NCBI RefSeq assembly: GCF_029953635.1
Contig: NZ_CP124543.1
Location: 434,001 to 498,000, forward strand
Length of the DNA stretch: 64,000 bases
Source of the DNA: Halotia branconii CENA392
GTDB taxonomy: Bacteria; Cyanobacteriota; Cyanobacteriia; Cyanobacteriales; Nostocaceae
Direction of reading: 5' to 3'
Numbering within the stretch: the stretch's first letter is position 1; every line of letters starts with the position of its first letter. The notes beneath the pieces were generated by a model, which searched no databases, was not told the DNA's origin, and saw only the letters and a list, made by a program, of their open reading frames with translations. Positions 7,438 to 17,486 of this stretch are shown in pieces. The translations under genes were made by a program, and so were the position numbers.

Positions 7438-10400
7438 TTATTTAAACTGAACGCTAGCGAAAACAGCATTAGTTTGTGAATTATTCATCGAGTAATTTAG
7501 AGGAGAACTTATCATTTCACATCCCATCCTTTGATCATTGATTAACATCAGCTCATCTCGTTGATACCAAACTGTAAATATTTGCTCTCTGCCATCATGT
7601 AAAGTCTCTGGATCAATTTGATAAATATCATTAATTCGTTTTAGTTTTAAACCCAATAAGTTTAACAATCTACCAAGTATTTTTATTGTCGAAATACTTT
7701 CTTGCTCTCTTACCAAATCAATACCCAAAACTCTTTTAATATGTTGACTATGCTGAAAAGCGACATCTTTCAGTAACAGCAAGTCAGCATCACTTTCAGT
7801 AAATCTTCTTTCTGGTTCTAGAAACTGAAGCATTCCTAAAACCCTCATTGCTTCAACTTTGCAGGTATAGGTTTTTAAATCTGGGAGGAAAACCTTACCT
7901 TCGCCCCAAGACAATTGCTGATGCCATTCTTTTTGATCTCTGATATGGAAATACTCACTTTCATGAGTCAGATAATAGTGAACCAATAATTGGTAATAAT
8001 AACCTTTGTCATCGCGCAATTTCAAAAAAGAAGTGACTGCAACACCATATCTTTGTCGGAGGTTATATTTATGAATTTGGTTGCGTTCTTCTTCAGTTAA
8101 GGTATGTTTGGCTAATAGCTGCTCATGTTCGACATAATCAATATCTCTAGCATTTGCGATCGCCATTGCAGAGGATAATTGATTTTGCTGCTTAATATCT
8201 CTAATTTGACGTTTGATTTCTTTCGCTTTTTGGCGTTTTTCTGACCAATCTTTTTGAACTTGAACAATTTCTAAAATCAATCTTTTGCGCGTTGCTAAAT
8301 CGCTGGGATCAGTTGCTAAAAATGCTAATCGTAAATCTCGAATAATATTGTTGTGAACAGCATTACTTCGCATCCAAATTTGATGTCCATCAGCAGTTAA
8401 GCCATCTTGCATCGATTGACGATAAAGACGAATTGACGCATTGACTCTTGCAGACAATTTTGCCCAAGTCCGTAAATGAATCGGATCATAAACCAATGGT
8501 AAATCCACATCTATTTTATGTAATGGACTGAGCAAAGCTAAATTTTCTTTTTGATTTTCTTGATACCAATTAGACAACAAACGATAATTTGTACTACCAC
8601 TACCAATTAAGCCGATGCCTCGTTTAGAACACCAGACAATACGTGGTACATCGTCCCTGACTCTGGCTAATGCTTGGCGTGCTTCGGCATCAGGAATTAC
8701 TCCTTGAAAAATTCCATAAACACGGTCAAAATGTTGAACATCAATACTAATGCCAGTACCGAGGCTGGGTGTCACAAAAACAGCACTATAATCAGAAATT
8801 TTTTGATTAATAGCAGCTACAAAGTCTACTGCTGCATGACCAGGAGTATTTGTGGTATGACTGCTAATTACTAGAGATTTAGGAAACTGCTGTCGTAATT
8901 TTTCTAAACGCTCTTTTAAATAACGTTCAATTGTCTCACAACTATAACGTCCAGAGCGACTATCGGTAGTGACATAGCATTTACGTCCTGCAAGTAAGTC
9001 TAGTTCTAGTTGATGAATTAGCGGTGTAGGATTTGGAGAATCGTAAAAAGTTACATCCCAGCCTCGTTGCGGTTTCCATTGATTTACTAGCACCCAAGGC
9101 ATTAATTTTATGCCTGCTAACCCCTGTAAGTATTCTAAGGATACATCTGATAAATCAGCATCCTGAGCAATTACTAATCCCCCAGTTTGTAGAACTATAG
9201 AAATTAGTTGCTGAAATAATTTAAGAATCTTGATGCGTTTGTGTTTGCAAGTATCACTATTAAGCAAATGCCATAAAGATTGTTCTACTTCGTCTAAAAT
9301 TACAATTGCTCCCTGCCAATCTTCAAGATTGAGTTTCCAAATAGAATCAACACATAAGCCTACAGATTTATTCAAAAAGAATGGATCAAAAATAATAGGT
9401 AATTCTTGATCGGATGTCGTTAACCAATCACTCTGATTTAATCCCCATTTAATTCCTACCTTTTCACATAAAAATTTTCCTAGTTGAATCCTGTGAGTAA
9501 TTAATAATACTGGTTGACTTCTATTTTTTGCTTGATTAACAAGAGTTTGCAAAGCTGTGGTTTTACCTGTACCTTTAGCTGATTTGACTCCTACTAAACC
9601 AGAAGTGGGGAAAGAAACTTCTCCTAAATAAGGTCGGTTGATGGTGAGTGCTGCTGGAATTGTTAACTCGGTATGAGGTTTAATTTGAGCAAGGTAAATT
9701 TCTAAATCAACACTTTGGCGATAAATTTTCTCAAAATTGTTTGCACCTTTAGCAATGATAAATTCGTCAACACCTTTTTCTGTACCTGGAAGTTCAATAA
9801 CTTTGACTGAGCATTTTTTCTCTTGGAACAAACAACCAAGTTGAGCAATTGCATTATTGACGGCGGCAATTTTTTGGGGTTGAGTTTCAAAGTCAAAGCA
9901 AATATAAAAAGTGCGCTTGGTAATAGCGAATGTTGCTAAGTCAGGAATCAACTGCCGATTGATAACTTTGCCAAATCTATCTTTAACAACCCGATAACCA
10001 CTGGTAATTCCCGGAACTGCGATCGCAGCGTATCCTTGTGTTAATAATGCTGCTGCTTTCTTGACTCCTTCACAGATAATGATGGGTAGATTATGTTCCA
10101 TCACCCATTGCCAAAAGCCTACAGCAGCGCCATTACAGTCAATTTCAATATCTGTGGGTAAAGCTAGATTGTAACGCCCACAAACTTGCTGCCAAACCGA
10201 TAGCGTCACCCGCAAACAAAATATTCGTGTAGGTGTGCTGGGGGGATGCTCATATTTAATGTATTTACCCTTATGATTCATCCGGGGTTGATTCGGCTTA
10301 AAGCATCCCCATTCCATTAATTGCCAATTTTTCAAAGGGTCTAATCCAGAACACCACCAACCACCTGCGGCGATATGAGAGTAACGCTGTAACCATCCAC

Positions 10401-10569
10401 TTTTAATCATTCCAGTGTTGGTACGCGGCAAATGCTCAGAAATTAATAGGTACTCATAAGCATTTGCGCCTTGGAGCGATTTAAAATTAAGCTGTGTTAA
10501 GTGTAAATCTATACCACTATCTGTAATTAATTCCTCAAGGTGTTGGGGATGTAAGCAATGTAGATGCAT
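7438..10569 (-). CDS. plasmid-type replication protein, CyRepA1-like (DUF3854 + helicase)
   Basis: 1043 residues. The N-terminal third has a TOPRIM/DUF3854-like primase region: IIICEGVKKAAALLTQGY (acidic E167), GITSGYR, then FYICFDFE (D226) and KGVDEFI. A P-loop GVKSAKGTGKTT lies at about residues 327-338 and a DE box in IVILDEVEQ at about 422-429, followed by a helicase-like core with DATARAR-equivalent segment PDAEARQALARVRDD. This matches the cyanobacterial plasmid replication protein type called CyRepA1 (from memory). Presence amid chromosomal genes suggests an integrated plasmid or related element. The start ATG 10569 fits; 500 bp without genes lie upstream. Confidence 0.75.
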   Translation of the reverse strand: MHLHCLHPQHLEELITDSGIDLHLTQLNFKSLQGANAYEYLLISEHLPRTNTGMIKSGWLQRYSHIAAGGWWCSGLDPLKNWQLMEWGCFKPNQPRMNHKGKYIKYEHPPSTPTRIFCLRVTLSVWQQVCGRYNLALPTDIEIDCNGAAVGFWQWVMEHNLPIIICEGVKKAAALLTQGYAAIAVPGITSGYRVVKDRFGKVINRQLIPDLATFAITKRTFYICFDFETQPQKIAAVNNAIAQLGCLFQEKKCSVKVIELPGTEKGVDEFIIAKGANNFEKIYRQSVDLEIYLAQIKPHTELTIPAALTINRPYLGEVSFPTSGLVGVKSAKGTGKTTALQTLVNQAKNRSQPVLLITHRIQLGKFLCEKVGIKWGLNQSDWLTTSDQELPIIFDPFFLNKSVGLCVDSIWKLNLEDWQGAIVILDEVEQSLWHLLNSDTCKHKRIKILKLFQQLISIVLQTGGLVIAQDADLSDVSLEYLQGLAGIKLMPWVLVNQWKPQRGWDVTFYDSPNPTPLIHQLELDLLAGRKCYVTTDSRSGRYSCETIERYLKERLEKLRQQFPKSLVISSHTTNTPGHAAVDFVAAINQKISDYSAVFVTPSLGTGISIDVQHFDRVYGIFQGVIPDAEARQALARVRDDVPRIVWCSKRGIGLIGSGSTNYRLLSNWYQENQKENLALLSPLHKIDVDLPLVYDPIHLRTWAKLSARVNASIRLYRQSMQDGLTADGHQIWMRSNAVHNNIIRDLRLAFLATDPSDLATRKRLILEIVQVQKDWSEKRQKAKEIKRQIRDIKQQNQLSSAMAIANARDIDYVEHEQLLAKHTLTEEERNQIHKYNLRQRYGVAVTSFLKLRDDKGYYYQLLVHYYLTHESEYFHIRDQKEWHQQLSWGEGKVFLPDLKTYTCKVEAMRVLGMLQFLEPERRFTESDADLLLLKDVAFQHSQHIKRVLGIDLVREQESISTIKILGRLLNLLGLKLKRINDIYQIDPETLHDGREQIFTVWYQRDELMLINDQRMGCEMISSPLNYSMNNSQTNAVFASVQFK

Positions 10570-11083
10570 GGTGTAAGCCTTGAATGGAATGGGATGGATT
10601 TAAAATTTATCATGCATTTGCTCGTTTGTTATGGCAGAGATCATGAGAATTTAATGATACTTTTTTTACTTCGTCCTAGACGATACATCGGTGAGTGATG
10701 AAGAGAGTAGTTTTATGTGAATGCCTTGCTCAAGTAATAACCTTGTACTGTGATTTTTAGTTACTGTAAATTTTTATTTATCAGTGTATTCTCGATTTTA
10801 TTTATTAACACATAGGCTGATATTTAGCAACGATGCATAGGCACTAAGTTGATTTTTGCTAAACTTTGTTTTTCAATTAAATGCAATAGTAGTAACTAGA
10901 ATTGTTTAAAATAGAGGTTTAAATAACATCCAAAGTTTGTAGTGGCTGTCTTAAAAAGTCAAGCGATCGCTAAAATTCGCAAGCTAGCTAAATAATCTTC
11001 TTCAAAGCAGCTGACATTAGCAGCATATATGTGTAGACTAATTGAGGATCGATTACTATTCTTAATCTTTTACACATCCATCT
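10570..11083. other. gene-free region upstream of rep
   Basis: About 510 AT-rich bases with a single HIP1 octamer near 10965 and no convincing reading frame, tandem repeat or hairpin. It must contain the promoters for the rep gene (minus) and the small secreted protein gene (plus). No iteron-like repeats seen here. Confidence 0.6.
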
Positions 11084-11323
11084 ATGGATAGAAAATCTAA
11101 ACGCCTATTGTTGCTTGTTGTTTTTTGTAGTGTAGCTGGTGTAGTTTTAGGAGGTACAGCCAGTTGGGCGCAGAGCAGTCTTTGTTTGGAAGCCACTGAG
11201 GTAACGAATGATTGTCTGACTCAAGACCCTATTCAAAAAACTATACAAGGAATGGGTACTGGATTGGTAGCAGGGGCAGGGGCGGCTTGTGGTGCAGCAT
11301 GGAATGCCCGCCACGAAGATTAG
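11084..11323 (+). CDS. small secreted protein, hypothetical (79 aa)
   Basis: Has a clear signal peptide: basic start MDRKSKR, a hydrophobic stretch LLLLVVFCSVAGVVLGG and an A-x-A-like cleavage region TASWAQ. The mature part is about 50 residues with three cysteines and a glycine/alanine-rich segment MGTGLVAGAGAACGAAWNA that could insert in or associate with a membrane. No family recognised. It stands alone, followed by a hairpin repeat. Confidence 0.6.
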   Translation: MDRKSKRLLLLVVFCSVAGVVLGGTASWAQSSLCLEATEVTNDCLTQDPIQKTIQGMGTGLVAGAGAACGAAWNARHED

Positions 11324-11336
11324 TTTTGAGAGTTTG

Positions 11337-11399
11337 AGTTTGTAGTAAGGACTTTAGTCCTTTCTTGATTTTATAAGGACTGAAGTCCTTACTACGAAC
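11337..11399. repeat. interspersed GTAGTAAGGACTTTAGTCC repeat, copy 2
   Basis: Arms TAGTAAGGACTTTAGTCC and GGACTGAAGTCCTTACTA form an 18-bp stem with one mismatch. It lies between the convergent stops of the small secreted protein gene and the GDYXXLXY gene and may serve as a bidirectional terminator. Confidence 0.8.
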
Positions 11400-11402
11400 C
11401 TA

Positions 11403-12119
11403 CTAAAAAGTATAGTTGCGATCGCCTACCCACAAGCTAACTGGCACAGCTTTACCCTGAGGATCTACTCTCACTTTCACCACTATAGGTCGTGTCCGTC
11501 TTCTGTTTTGTTGGGCAATGCGGAAAATATCGTTATTCATCTGCTGGCGTTGTTCTTCTGGGATATTATATGTTTCTATCCCATATATGACGTAACCATC
11601 CTGATAAACACCTCTTAAGGCTACTTGATTATTTGGCAGGTAGTTGGGGAGATTACTACTCACACGTATTGGTCGCCAAGCTCTAGGAACACCACGGCCA
11701 AAGGACTGTTGCTCTTGCAAAATCACATACAAATTTGTTCCTGATAGTAATTGTCCGTTTCTACTCTGATTTCTCCTAAGTAAATCATCCCAACCAGAAA
11801 GTCTTCTTAAGTTGGCAATGCGGGAGATGTTGTAGTCCAGCGATAAAGTATAGTCCCGCAGCACTTCATCAGGGTTTACAGGTACTGTTTGTAAAATAAC
11901 CTCTTTACCTGCGAGGTTAGTGTACATTGCTTGGGTGGGAACTGCGAGAATTATTCCTGTTTGTATTGCTAAGGGAATTAATAGCCGCCAAAAAGGTAAA
12001 GGTTGGTTTGCTTTTTGTTCGGTAGCAATTAAGTAATCGCGAAAAGTCAGCTTCTTAGAAAATTCCGCTTCGGGAGACAATGATTTATTTGTACTAGATT
12101 CAGAAGAGTCACTTCTCAT
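11403..12119 (-). CDS. GDYXXLXY domain membrane-anchored protein
   Basis: 238 residues. After a polar N-terminus comes one hydrophobic anchor (WRLLIPLAIQTGIILAVPTQ, about residues 43-62), then the family motif region VLRDYTLSLDYNIS and a C-terminal beta-rich part ending VSLWVGDRNYTF. Proteins of this family (COG4929) are normally encoded beside a DUF2157 membrane protein, as here: the DUF2157 gene lies upstream on the same strand after a 250-bp gap. Molecular function is unknown; the pair is thought to act together in the envelope. Confidence 0.8.
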   Translation of the reverse strand: MRSDSSESSTNKSLSPEAEFSKKLTFRDYLIATEQKANQPLPFWRLLIPLAIQTGIILAVPTQAMYTNLAGKEVILQTVPVNPDEVLRDYTLSLDYNISRIANLRRLSGWDDLLRRNQSRNGQLLSGTNLYVILQEQQSFGRGVPRAWRPIRVSSNLPNYLPNNQVALRGVYQDGYVIYGIETYNIPEEQRQQMNNDIFRIAQQNRRRTRPIVVKVRVDPQGKAVPVSLWVGDRNYTF

Positions 12120-12367
12120 GAGCGTAGTCCTAAAAGAAATATGGGGTAAATCAAAAGCAGAATTAGGACTGACGCAGAGATTCTCTAAACACTGAGTTGG
12201 GAAAATGATAGTGCTGAATTGAGGTATGAATTTGAAAAATTCAAAATAAAAAACTCCTAACCTTTGCGCCTTTGTGTGAGATCCGGGAAAATTAACGAAC
12301 CGCCAAGAGCGCCAAGAACGCCAAGAAAGGAAAGAGAAGTTTTCATGGATGATTTAGGATTGCTGTA

Positions 12368-13801
12368 TCACTTTCTACTGGCAGTAGTTAGGCGACGTTC
12401 AAACCAAAGTCCAGCACTAATTAATGCAGAGCCACACATAAAAAACACAAGTGACCTAAAAAGTAGGTCGGTGTCGTACTCTAGCATTCGACTAATGATT
12501 TGCAACGTGAACAATAGCATACCGCCCCAAAAGGTACGTCTGTTGTTTAATTTCAATCCTTCTTGAATTAATCCCCAAGACAATACTGCCAAAAGTACGT
12601 TGAAAATAAAACTACCGAGTTCACCAATACGGCTAATAGCTTGATGCCAAAAAGGTACTACAGCTATAAAAACAATAAAAGTGGCAATTATTGCTGTAGT
12701 AAAAACTATTTCTCGGCGGGGAGGATTATTTTTCTGGCGCAGTAGAAACAACCATTGCAATACTGCTAAACCACTAAGAATCCCTAAATCGATGATGGGA
12801 AGAGACATGAACACACTTGCGTTGCTCGTTTGCGGATAAGAATTGTAAAATGGGGCTTGCCATTGCCAACGGAAGGACAAAACATAAAAGACAAACCCAA
12901 AAGCCACCAACCCTAAATCGCGGGCTAGAGGTTGAAATAATCGGTAATTGATTGTAGGAAACAGTAAATCGTCATAACTCCAGAATAATGCAGGTGGCAG
13001 GGCAAAAGCAAAAGATGCCATCCAAGGCGCTACATCAGCAAAATTCAGTAATGGTAAGGGATTGAGGTTTAATTGCAAAGAAACAGCAAAGATCAGGGCT
13101 GCTAAGAAAAAAATCCAACGCGAACGGCAAAAATAAGCTAAAGGTACAAACAGTAGCCATGATAATAAAGGCATGTGTCTTACCACCAGCCGCACCCAAG
13201 ACCATTCACCAGAAACAGTTGAATAAAAAGATAAGTCTCCTAGTCCCGCCCAATAGCCAATCTGTATGAGGATAATTGCCATAATTCCCAAGGAATTTAA
13301 GCACAGACCGTAAGCCATGAACAAAACACCAAATCCCCAAGCGAGAAACAATTCGGCAGTGGAACCGTTAATATTGGAAATCTGCGCCATGAGGGCGATG
13401 TTTGCACCTAAGATAAAGGCGCTCAAAACTAGCAATCCCTCTCCTAATAAGCGTTTGCTGCGTTGCTGTTTCTTGCTTTCAGCTTTGCTTGCTTGGTTCC
13501 AGGTGTAAAAACCAATGATTGTAGTTGTCAAAAACAAACTCATCATCAAGATGAATTTAACTTCTCGTGACCATGCCTGCCAGTTGGCGGCGACAAAGGT
13601 AATCACGCCTAAACTTAAAAGGATACTACCTATAGCGATCGCAATCATCCCAGAGCGATCGCGTGCATCAACTTCTAGGTTTTTAAATTGATAACGGTCT
13701 GCAAGTTGTTGATATTGTGAAGAGCTAATTATTCCTTCGTCTCTCCATAATAGTATTTCTTTGCGTAGTTTCTGGTGAAAATTATCTAATACCATGACCA
13801 T
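12368..13801 (-). CDS. DUF2157 domain polytopic membrane protein
   Basis: 477 residues. The N-terminal 70 residues hold the DUF2157 signature: helical KEILLWRDEGIISSSQYQQL followed by the first membrane segments MIAIAIGSILLSLGVITFVAANW. About twelve hydrophobic segments follow. It precedes the GDYXXLXY gene, the usual partner. No transport or catalytic motif is seen. The gap between the two genes contains a CGCCAAGA tandem unit (about 12300-12330). Confidence 0.85.
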   Translation of the reverse strand: MVMVLDNFHQKLRKEILLWRDEGIISSSQYQQLADRYQFKNLEVDARDRSGMIAIAIGSILLSLGVITFVAANWQAWSREVKFILMMSLFLTTTIIGFYTWNQASKAESKKQQRSKRLLGEGLLVLSAFILGANIALMAQISNINGSTAELFLAWGFGVLFMAYGLCLNSLGIMAIILIQIGYWAGLGDLSFYSTVSGEWSWVRLVVRHMPLLSWLLFVPLAYFCRSRWIFFLAALIFAVSLQLNLNPLPLLNFADVAPWMASFAFALPPALFWSYDDLLFPTINYRLFQPLARDLGLVAFGFVFYVLSFRWQWQAPFYNSYPQTSNASVFMSLPIIDLGILSGLAVLQWLFLLRQKNNPPRREIVFTTAIIATFIVFIAVVPFWHQAISRIGELGSFIFNVLLAVLSWGLIQEGLKLNNRRTFWGGMLLFTLQIISRMLEYDTDLLFRSLVFFMCGSALISAGLWFERRLTTASRK

Positions 13802-13911
13802 CTCCAGGGCAGTGGGGTAATTCGGCGATCGTCGTCAAAATAGCGGTCATTAGATTTTCAGTATGCAGCCAAGTCCTGGTATGGCATTGTTCTTCTGTAA
13901 CAGTTTTAATA

Positions 13912-14877
13912 ATGGAAAAACTTTCAAATTTACTACTTAAACTTTCACGGCGTTTGTTTGTTGATTCAAATCAACAAGAACAATTTATTGAAGCATTAAT
14001 TCATCCCCAACCTTTTCCACCTTGTATTCTTTGGTGTCAAGAAAAGCCAGAGATTTTACCTTTTATAGTAGAAACACCAACTAACTGGCAACCACAATTT
14101 GTAGACCGTTTATACCTGGGTGAAAAACCAGGTCAACATCCGCTACATAACCAAGGGTATTTTTATTGCTTAGATTTTTCTTCTGTATTTGCTGCTACTA
14201 CTTTGTTAGCAATTCCTCAATCAATCCAGATAATTTTTGATATGTGTGCTTCTCCAGGTGGTAAGAGTGTCTTTGCCTGGAAGGCGTTACAACCAGAATT
14301 AATTATTAGTAATGAAGTGATTGGTAAACGTTTGAAAATGTTAATCTCTAATTTAAAACGTTGCCAAATTAGTCCTTCTATTGTAGTGAATAGAGATTCT
14401 AGTATTTTTGCAGAAAATATTTCCTTATCTAGTGATTTAGTTATAGTAGATGCGCCTTGCACTGGACAATCTTTACTCGCTAAAGGTGAAAAATCACCAG
14501 GATGTTTTCATCCGACAGCTATTAATAAAAGTGCAAACCGACAAAAAAGAATTATAGCTAATTCGGCTAAAGTTGTTGCTCCTCAAGGTTATCTTGCTTA
14601 TATGACTTGTACTTATTCTCTTGAAGAAAATGAGCAGGTTTGTGAATGGTTTTTGTCACGCTTTCCCCAATTTCAGGCTGTAAAAATTAGCTCTTTACAA
14701 GAGTATCAATCACATTTAACTACTCTACCTTGTTATCGAATTTTTCCTCAAGATAGATTAGGCGCTGGTGCGTTTACTGTGCTTTTTCAAAACACTGAGG
14801 ATGGTGAAAAAAAAGATATAGGTTTGGATGCTTTATCTAGGGTTTGGAAAAATACTAACCACAGTACAGATTGTTAA
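13912..14877 (+). CDS. RsmB/NOP-family RNA (cytosine-5) methyltransferase
   Basis: 321 residues. SAM-binding motif I is FDMCASPGGKSVFAW; motif IV with the PC dipeptide is VDAPCTGQSLLAKG; motif VI with the catalytic TC is YMTCTYSLEENEQV. These two cysteines define m5C RNA methyltransferases of the RsmB/RsmF/NOP2 group (family knowledge). Length is short for RsmB and the N-terminal NusB-like domain is missing, so it is nearer the RsmF/NOP2-type core. The RNA target is probably rRNA or tRNA. Starts at ATG 13912. Confidence 0.9.
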   Translation: MEKLSNLLLKLSRRLFVDSNQQEQFIEALIHPQPFPPCILWCQEKPEILPFIVETPTNWQPQFVDRLYLGEKPGQHPLHNQGYFYCLDFSSVFAATTLLAIPQSIQIIFDMCASPGGKSVFAWKALQPELIISNEVIGKRLKMLISNLKRCQISPSIVVNRDSSIFAENISLSSDLVIVDAPCTGQSLLAKGEKSPGCFHPTAINKSANRQKRIIANSAKVVAPQGYLAYMTCTYSLEENEQVCEWFLSRFPQFQAVKISSLQEYQSHLTTLPCYRIFPQDRLGAGAFTVLFQNTEDGEKKDIGLDALSRVWKNTNHSTDC

Positions 14878-14915
14878 ATATGTAGCGCAACTGTAATTTA
14901 GTCTCAACAAAAATG

Positions 14916-15506
14916 TCAATTAATAAAACGCTTTGTGACTTCAGCAATCCGCAATCCATAACGTTCAGATGTGAGGCGATCGCCTTCGTCAATTACTGCT
15001 TCCTTACCACTCATATCCAGTGGACTTTGACCCATCACACCCAAAAATCCCCCTAAGCGATTTACCCCATCATCCTTACCAAATAAAAAGCTTTGTAAGT
15101 CTCCCACATTCACCCAAATCATGCCATGTTGAGCAGCGTTCGTTACCAAATATAAAAGTGTTCCTTGTTTGTCGCCACTGGGAGAACTAGAGTGCGTAAA
15201 ACCGCCAGCAATTTTGTCTTTCCATCCGTGTTTAAACCAAATTTCGCTACCTGCATCGATAAATGCTTTGAATTGCGCTGCTACTCCACCCATATAAGTC
15301 GGTGAACCAAATACAATTGCATCTGCATGATTTAACTTTGTCATCACTTGATCATTCTTCCAGCGACCATTGACGATCTCTTCGCCGATAATCCGTATAA
15401 GTTCAATAGTTGTACCTTCACATTGACTTGCACCTTTAGCAACAGCTTGTGCCATTAAATGAGTATGACCGTTACCAGAAAAATAGATAATTGCAATGGT
15501 AGGCAT
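14916..15506 (-). CDS. flavodoxin/NAD(P)H-quinone reductase family protein
   Basis: 196 residues, with an FMN phosphate-binding loop at the N-terminus (IYFSGNGHTHLMAQAVAKGA), the second FMN contact region FGSPTYMGGVAAQFKAFIDA, and FTHSSSPSGDKQGTLLYLVT near the middle, as in WrbA-like flavoproteins. It probably carries FMN and reduces quinones with two electrons. Length is that of WrbA, but WrbA-specific identity is not certain. Confidence 0.87.
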   Translation of the reverse strand: MPTIAIIYFSGNGHTHLMAQAVAKGASQCEGTTIELIRIIGEEIVNGRWKNDQVMTKLNHADAIVFGSPTYMGGVAAQFKAFIDAGSEIWFKHGWKDKIAGGFTHSSSPSGDKQGTLLYLVTNAAQHGMIWVNVGDLQSFLFGKDDGVNRLGGFLGVMGQSPLDMSGKEAVIDEGDRLTSERYGLRIAEVTKRFIN

Positions 15507-15695
15507 AAAAAACTTTAGTTAAATTTTTAACTTCAATCAACGACAGATATCATAAGTACTTCTTGGTTGCAAAGTAAAGTATTGTAGGAAACAAACTTGA
15601 AAGTCTTTTAGTATCTATCTAGGTTTGATAATCAATTTATCTCTTAAATTTCCTAGCGATCGCTATAGTAATTTTGATGTTGCTTTTAGCACAAA

Positions 15696-17420
15696 TTAAC
15701 TAAATTGCTGGGCATAAAACCTAGCATAGCGGTGTTCTAAGGCTAATAGTTCTTCATGAGTTCCCGACTCGACAATTTGTCCTTGTTCTAAAACTAAAAT
15801 GCGATCGCAGCGTCGTACTGTACTTAAACGATGAGCAATAATAAATACTGTGCGATTCTGCATTAATCTTTCTAAAGCTTCTTGGACTAATGCTTCTGAC
15901 TCGGAATCTAACGCAGATGTAGCTTCATCTAAAATCAAAATTTGGGGATTTAATAAAACAGCACGAGCGATCGCAATTCTTTGGCGTTGTCCACCTGATA
16001 AGTTTACCCCACGTTCGCCTACCCAAGTATGATAACCCTCTGGTAGTTGACTAATAAATTGGTCAGCATTAGCAATTTTTGCCGCTTCTGCAACTGCTGA
16101 CATTTCAAAAACATCTTTGCCAAAGGCAATATTTTGGGCAATTGTCCCGGAAAACATGATCGTTTCTTGGGGAACAATACCAATTTGTCGCCGCAGACTT
16201 TCAAGGGTGACATCTTGAATATCAACGCCATCAATGAATATTTGACCCGAAAGTGGATCATAAAAACGAGGTAGAAGATTTACAAATGTAGTTTTACCTG
16301 CACCAGAAGCACCCACAAGGGCGATCGCTTCTCCTGGCATGACCAATAAACTGATATCTTTTAAAACAGGCTCATCAGGTTTATAGGCAAAAGATACATG
16401 ATGATATTCTACTTTGCCATTGACTGGGGGTAAGGCGATCGCCTTGGATTTTTCTATTACCGTCGGCTGAATTGCTATTAATTCAAAAACTCGGTCAACA
16501 GAGGCTTCACCTTGTTTAAATTCGTTGTAGTTGTTAGTAGTATGACCAATAGGATCAATCAACAACCCGGCTGCGGCTAAGTAACTAAAAAATTCTCCTA
16601 CTGTTAAGTTGCGTTGAGAAATTTGCCAGGCCCCTACCATTAATAACGATAATGCACTCAAGGCTTCCAAAAATCCAATAATTGGGATTTGAATGGCTTT
16701 GAGGCGTTCTGCTAAATATTTGGCTTGAAAACTGCGTTCTGCCTCATGGCTAAATCGGGCGACTTCATACTTTTCGGCCGCAAAAGCTTGTACCAGACGA
16801 ATACCGCTGAAAACTTCCGTGAGGATAGCCGATAAACTCGATACCCGATTTTGACTTTTAAGGGAATATTTGCGTAAACGTTCGCCAAACCAGCCAATTA
16901 AAATCCCCATTAATGGCGCAACAATCACCGTGGCTAGTGTGAGTTGCCAATTCAGGTAAATCATGTAGATGGGAATTGCCACCAACTGTAAAACGCAGGG
17001 AATAAAATCGTGAAATAATTTATTAATGACTTCACCAACGCGGTCAATATCTTCTGTGAGGCGGTAAGATAAATCACCTGCTTTGGCTGTTTCAAAAAAG
17101 CTGAGATTGAGCTTTTGTAAGTGGCTGTAGACTTGTTTACGGAGAGTAAAAGCAACTCTTAAAGCAGCTTTCGCCATGTATATATCTTGCACTGACTGAA
17201 AAAAGCCGCGTACAAGAAACACTAAGCCGAGAATTGCAGCTAATTGAGCGATCGCTACTACATTACCTTGTCCGAAGGGGGCTGCCAACTTACCTGCGAT
17301 GTTTATTAGCCCTAATGTCGCTAGGACATATCCCAAGATGCCAACACATCCCTTGGTAATATTTTGCCACTGCGGTCGGATATAAGGCAGTAGTTGCCAG
17401 TAATTAGAACGGGTTTTCAA
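15696..17420 (-). CDS. ABC exporter half-transporter (fused membrane and ATPase domains)
   Basis: 574 residues. Residues 1-320 form a six-helix ABC exporter membrane domain (FFETAKAGDLSYRLTEDIDRVGEV intracellular loop; GASVDRVFEL). The ATPase domain follows, with Walker A GASGAGKTT (about 373-381), signature LSGGQRQRIAIARA, Walker B ILILDEATSALD and the switch AHRLSTVRR. It is like MsbA/HepA-type exporters of lipids or polysaccharides. Sequence alone does not show whether it is the heterocyst envelope exporter HepA, so no symbol is given. It stands as a single gene. Confidence 0.92.
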   Translation of the reverse strand: MKTRSNYWQLLPYIRPQWQNITKGCVGILGYVLATLGLINIAGKLAAPFGQGNVVAIAQLAAILGLVFLVRGFFQSVQDIYMAKAALRVAFTLRKQVYSHLQKLNLSFFETAKAGDLSYRLTEDIDRVGEVINKLFHDFIPCVLQLVAIPIYMIYLNWQLTLATVIVAPLMGILIGWFGERLRKYSLKSQNRVSSLSAILTEVFSGIRLVQAFAAEKYEVARFSHEAERSFQAKYLAERLKAIQIPIIGFLEALSALSLLMVGAWQISQRNLTVGEFFSYLAAAGLLIDPIGHTTNNYNEFKQGEASVDRVFELIAIQPTVIEKSKAIALPPVNGKVEYHHVSFAYKPDEPVLKDISLLVMPGEAIALVGASGAGKTTFVNLLPRFYDPLSGQIFIDGVDIQDVTLESLRRQIGIVPQETIMFSGTIAQNIAFGKDVFEMSAVAEAAKIANADQFISQLPEGYHTWVGERGVNLSGGQRQRIAIARAVLLNPQILILDEATSALDSESEALVQEALERLMQNRTVFIIAHRLSTVRRCDRILVLEQGQIVESGTHEELLALEHRYARFYAQQFS

Positions 17421-17486
17421 GCTATAACGTCCACAAAAATATTTTCCTTTGTTTGACGCTATCAGCTTTTGTGTAGTTTCTTCACG

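Noticed and set aside
12264..12566. 100-codon plus-strand frame
   Set aside because: Starts in a dispersed repeat and runs antisense into the DUF2157 gene; a shadow frame.
15696..17420. HepA heterocyst polysaccharide exporter
   Set aside because: Fold and length fit, but many MsbA-like exporters in these organisms look the same and no heterocyst envelope genes are adjacent.
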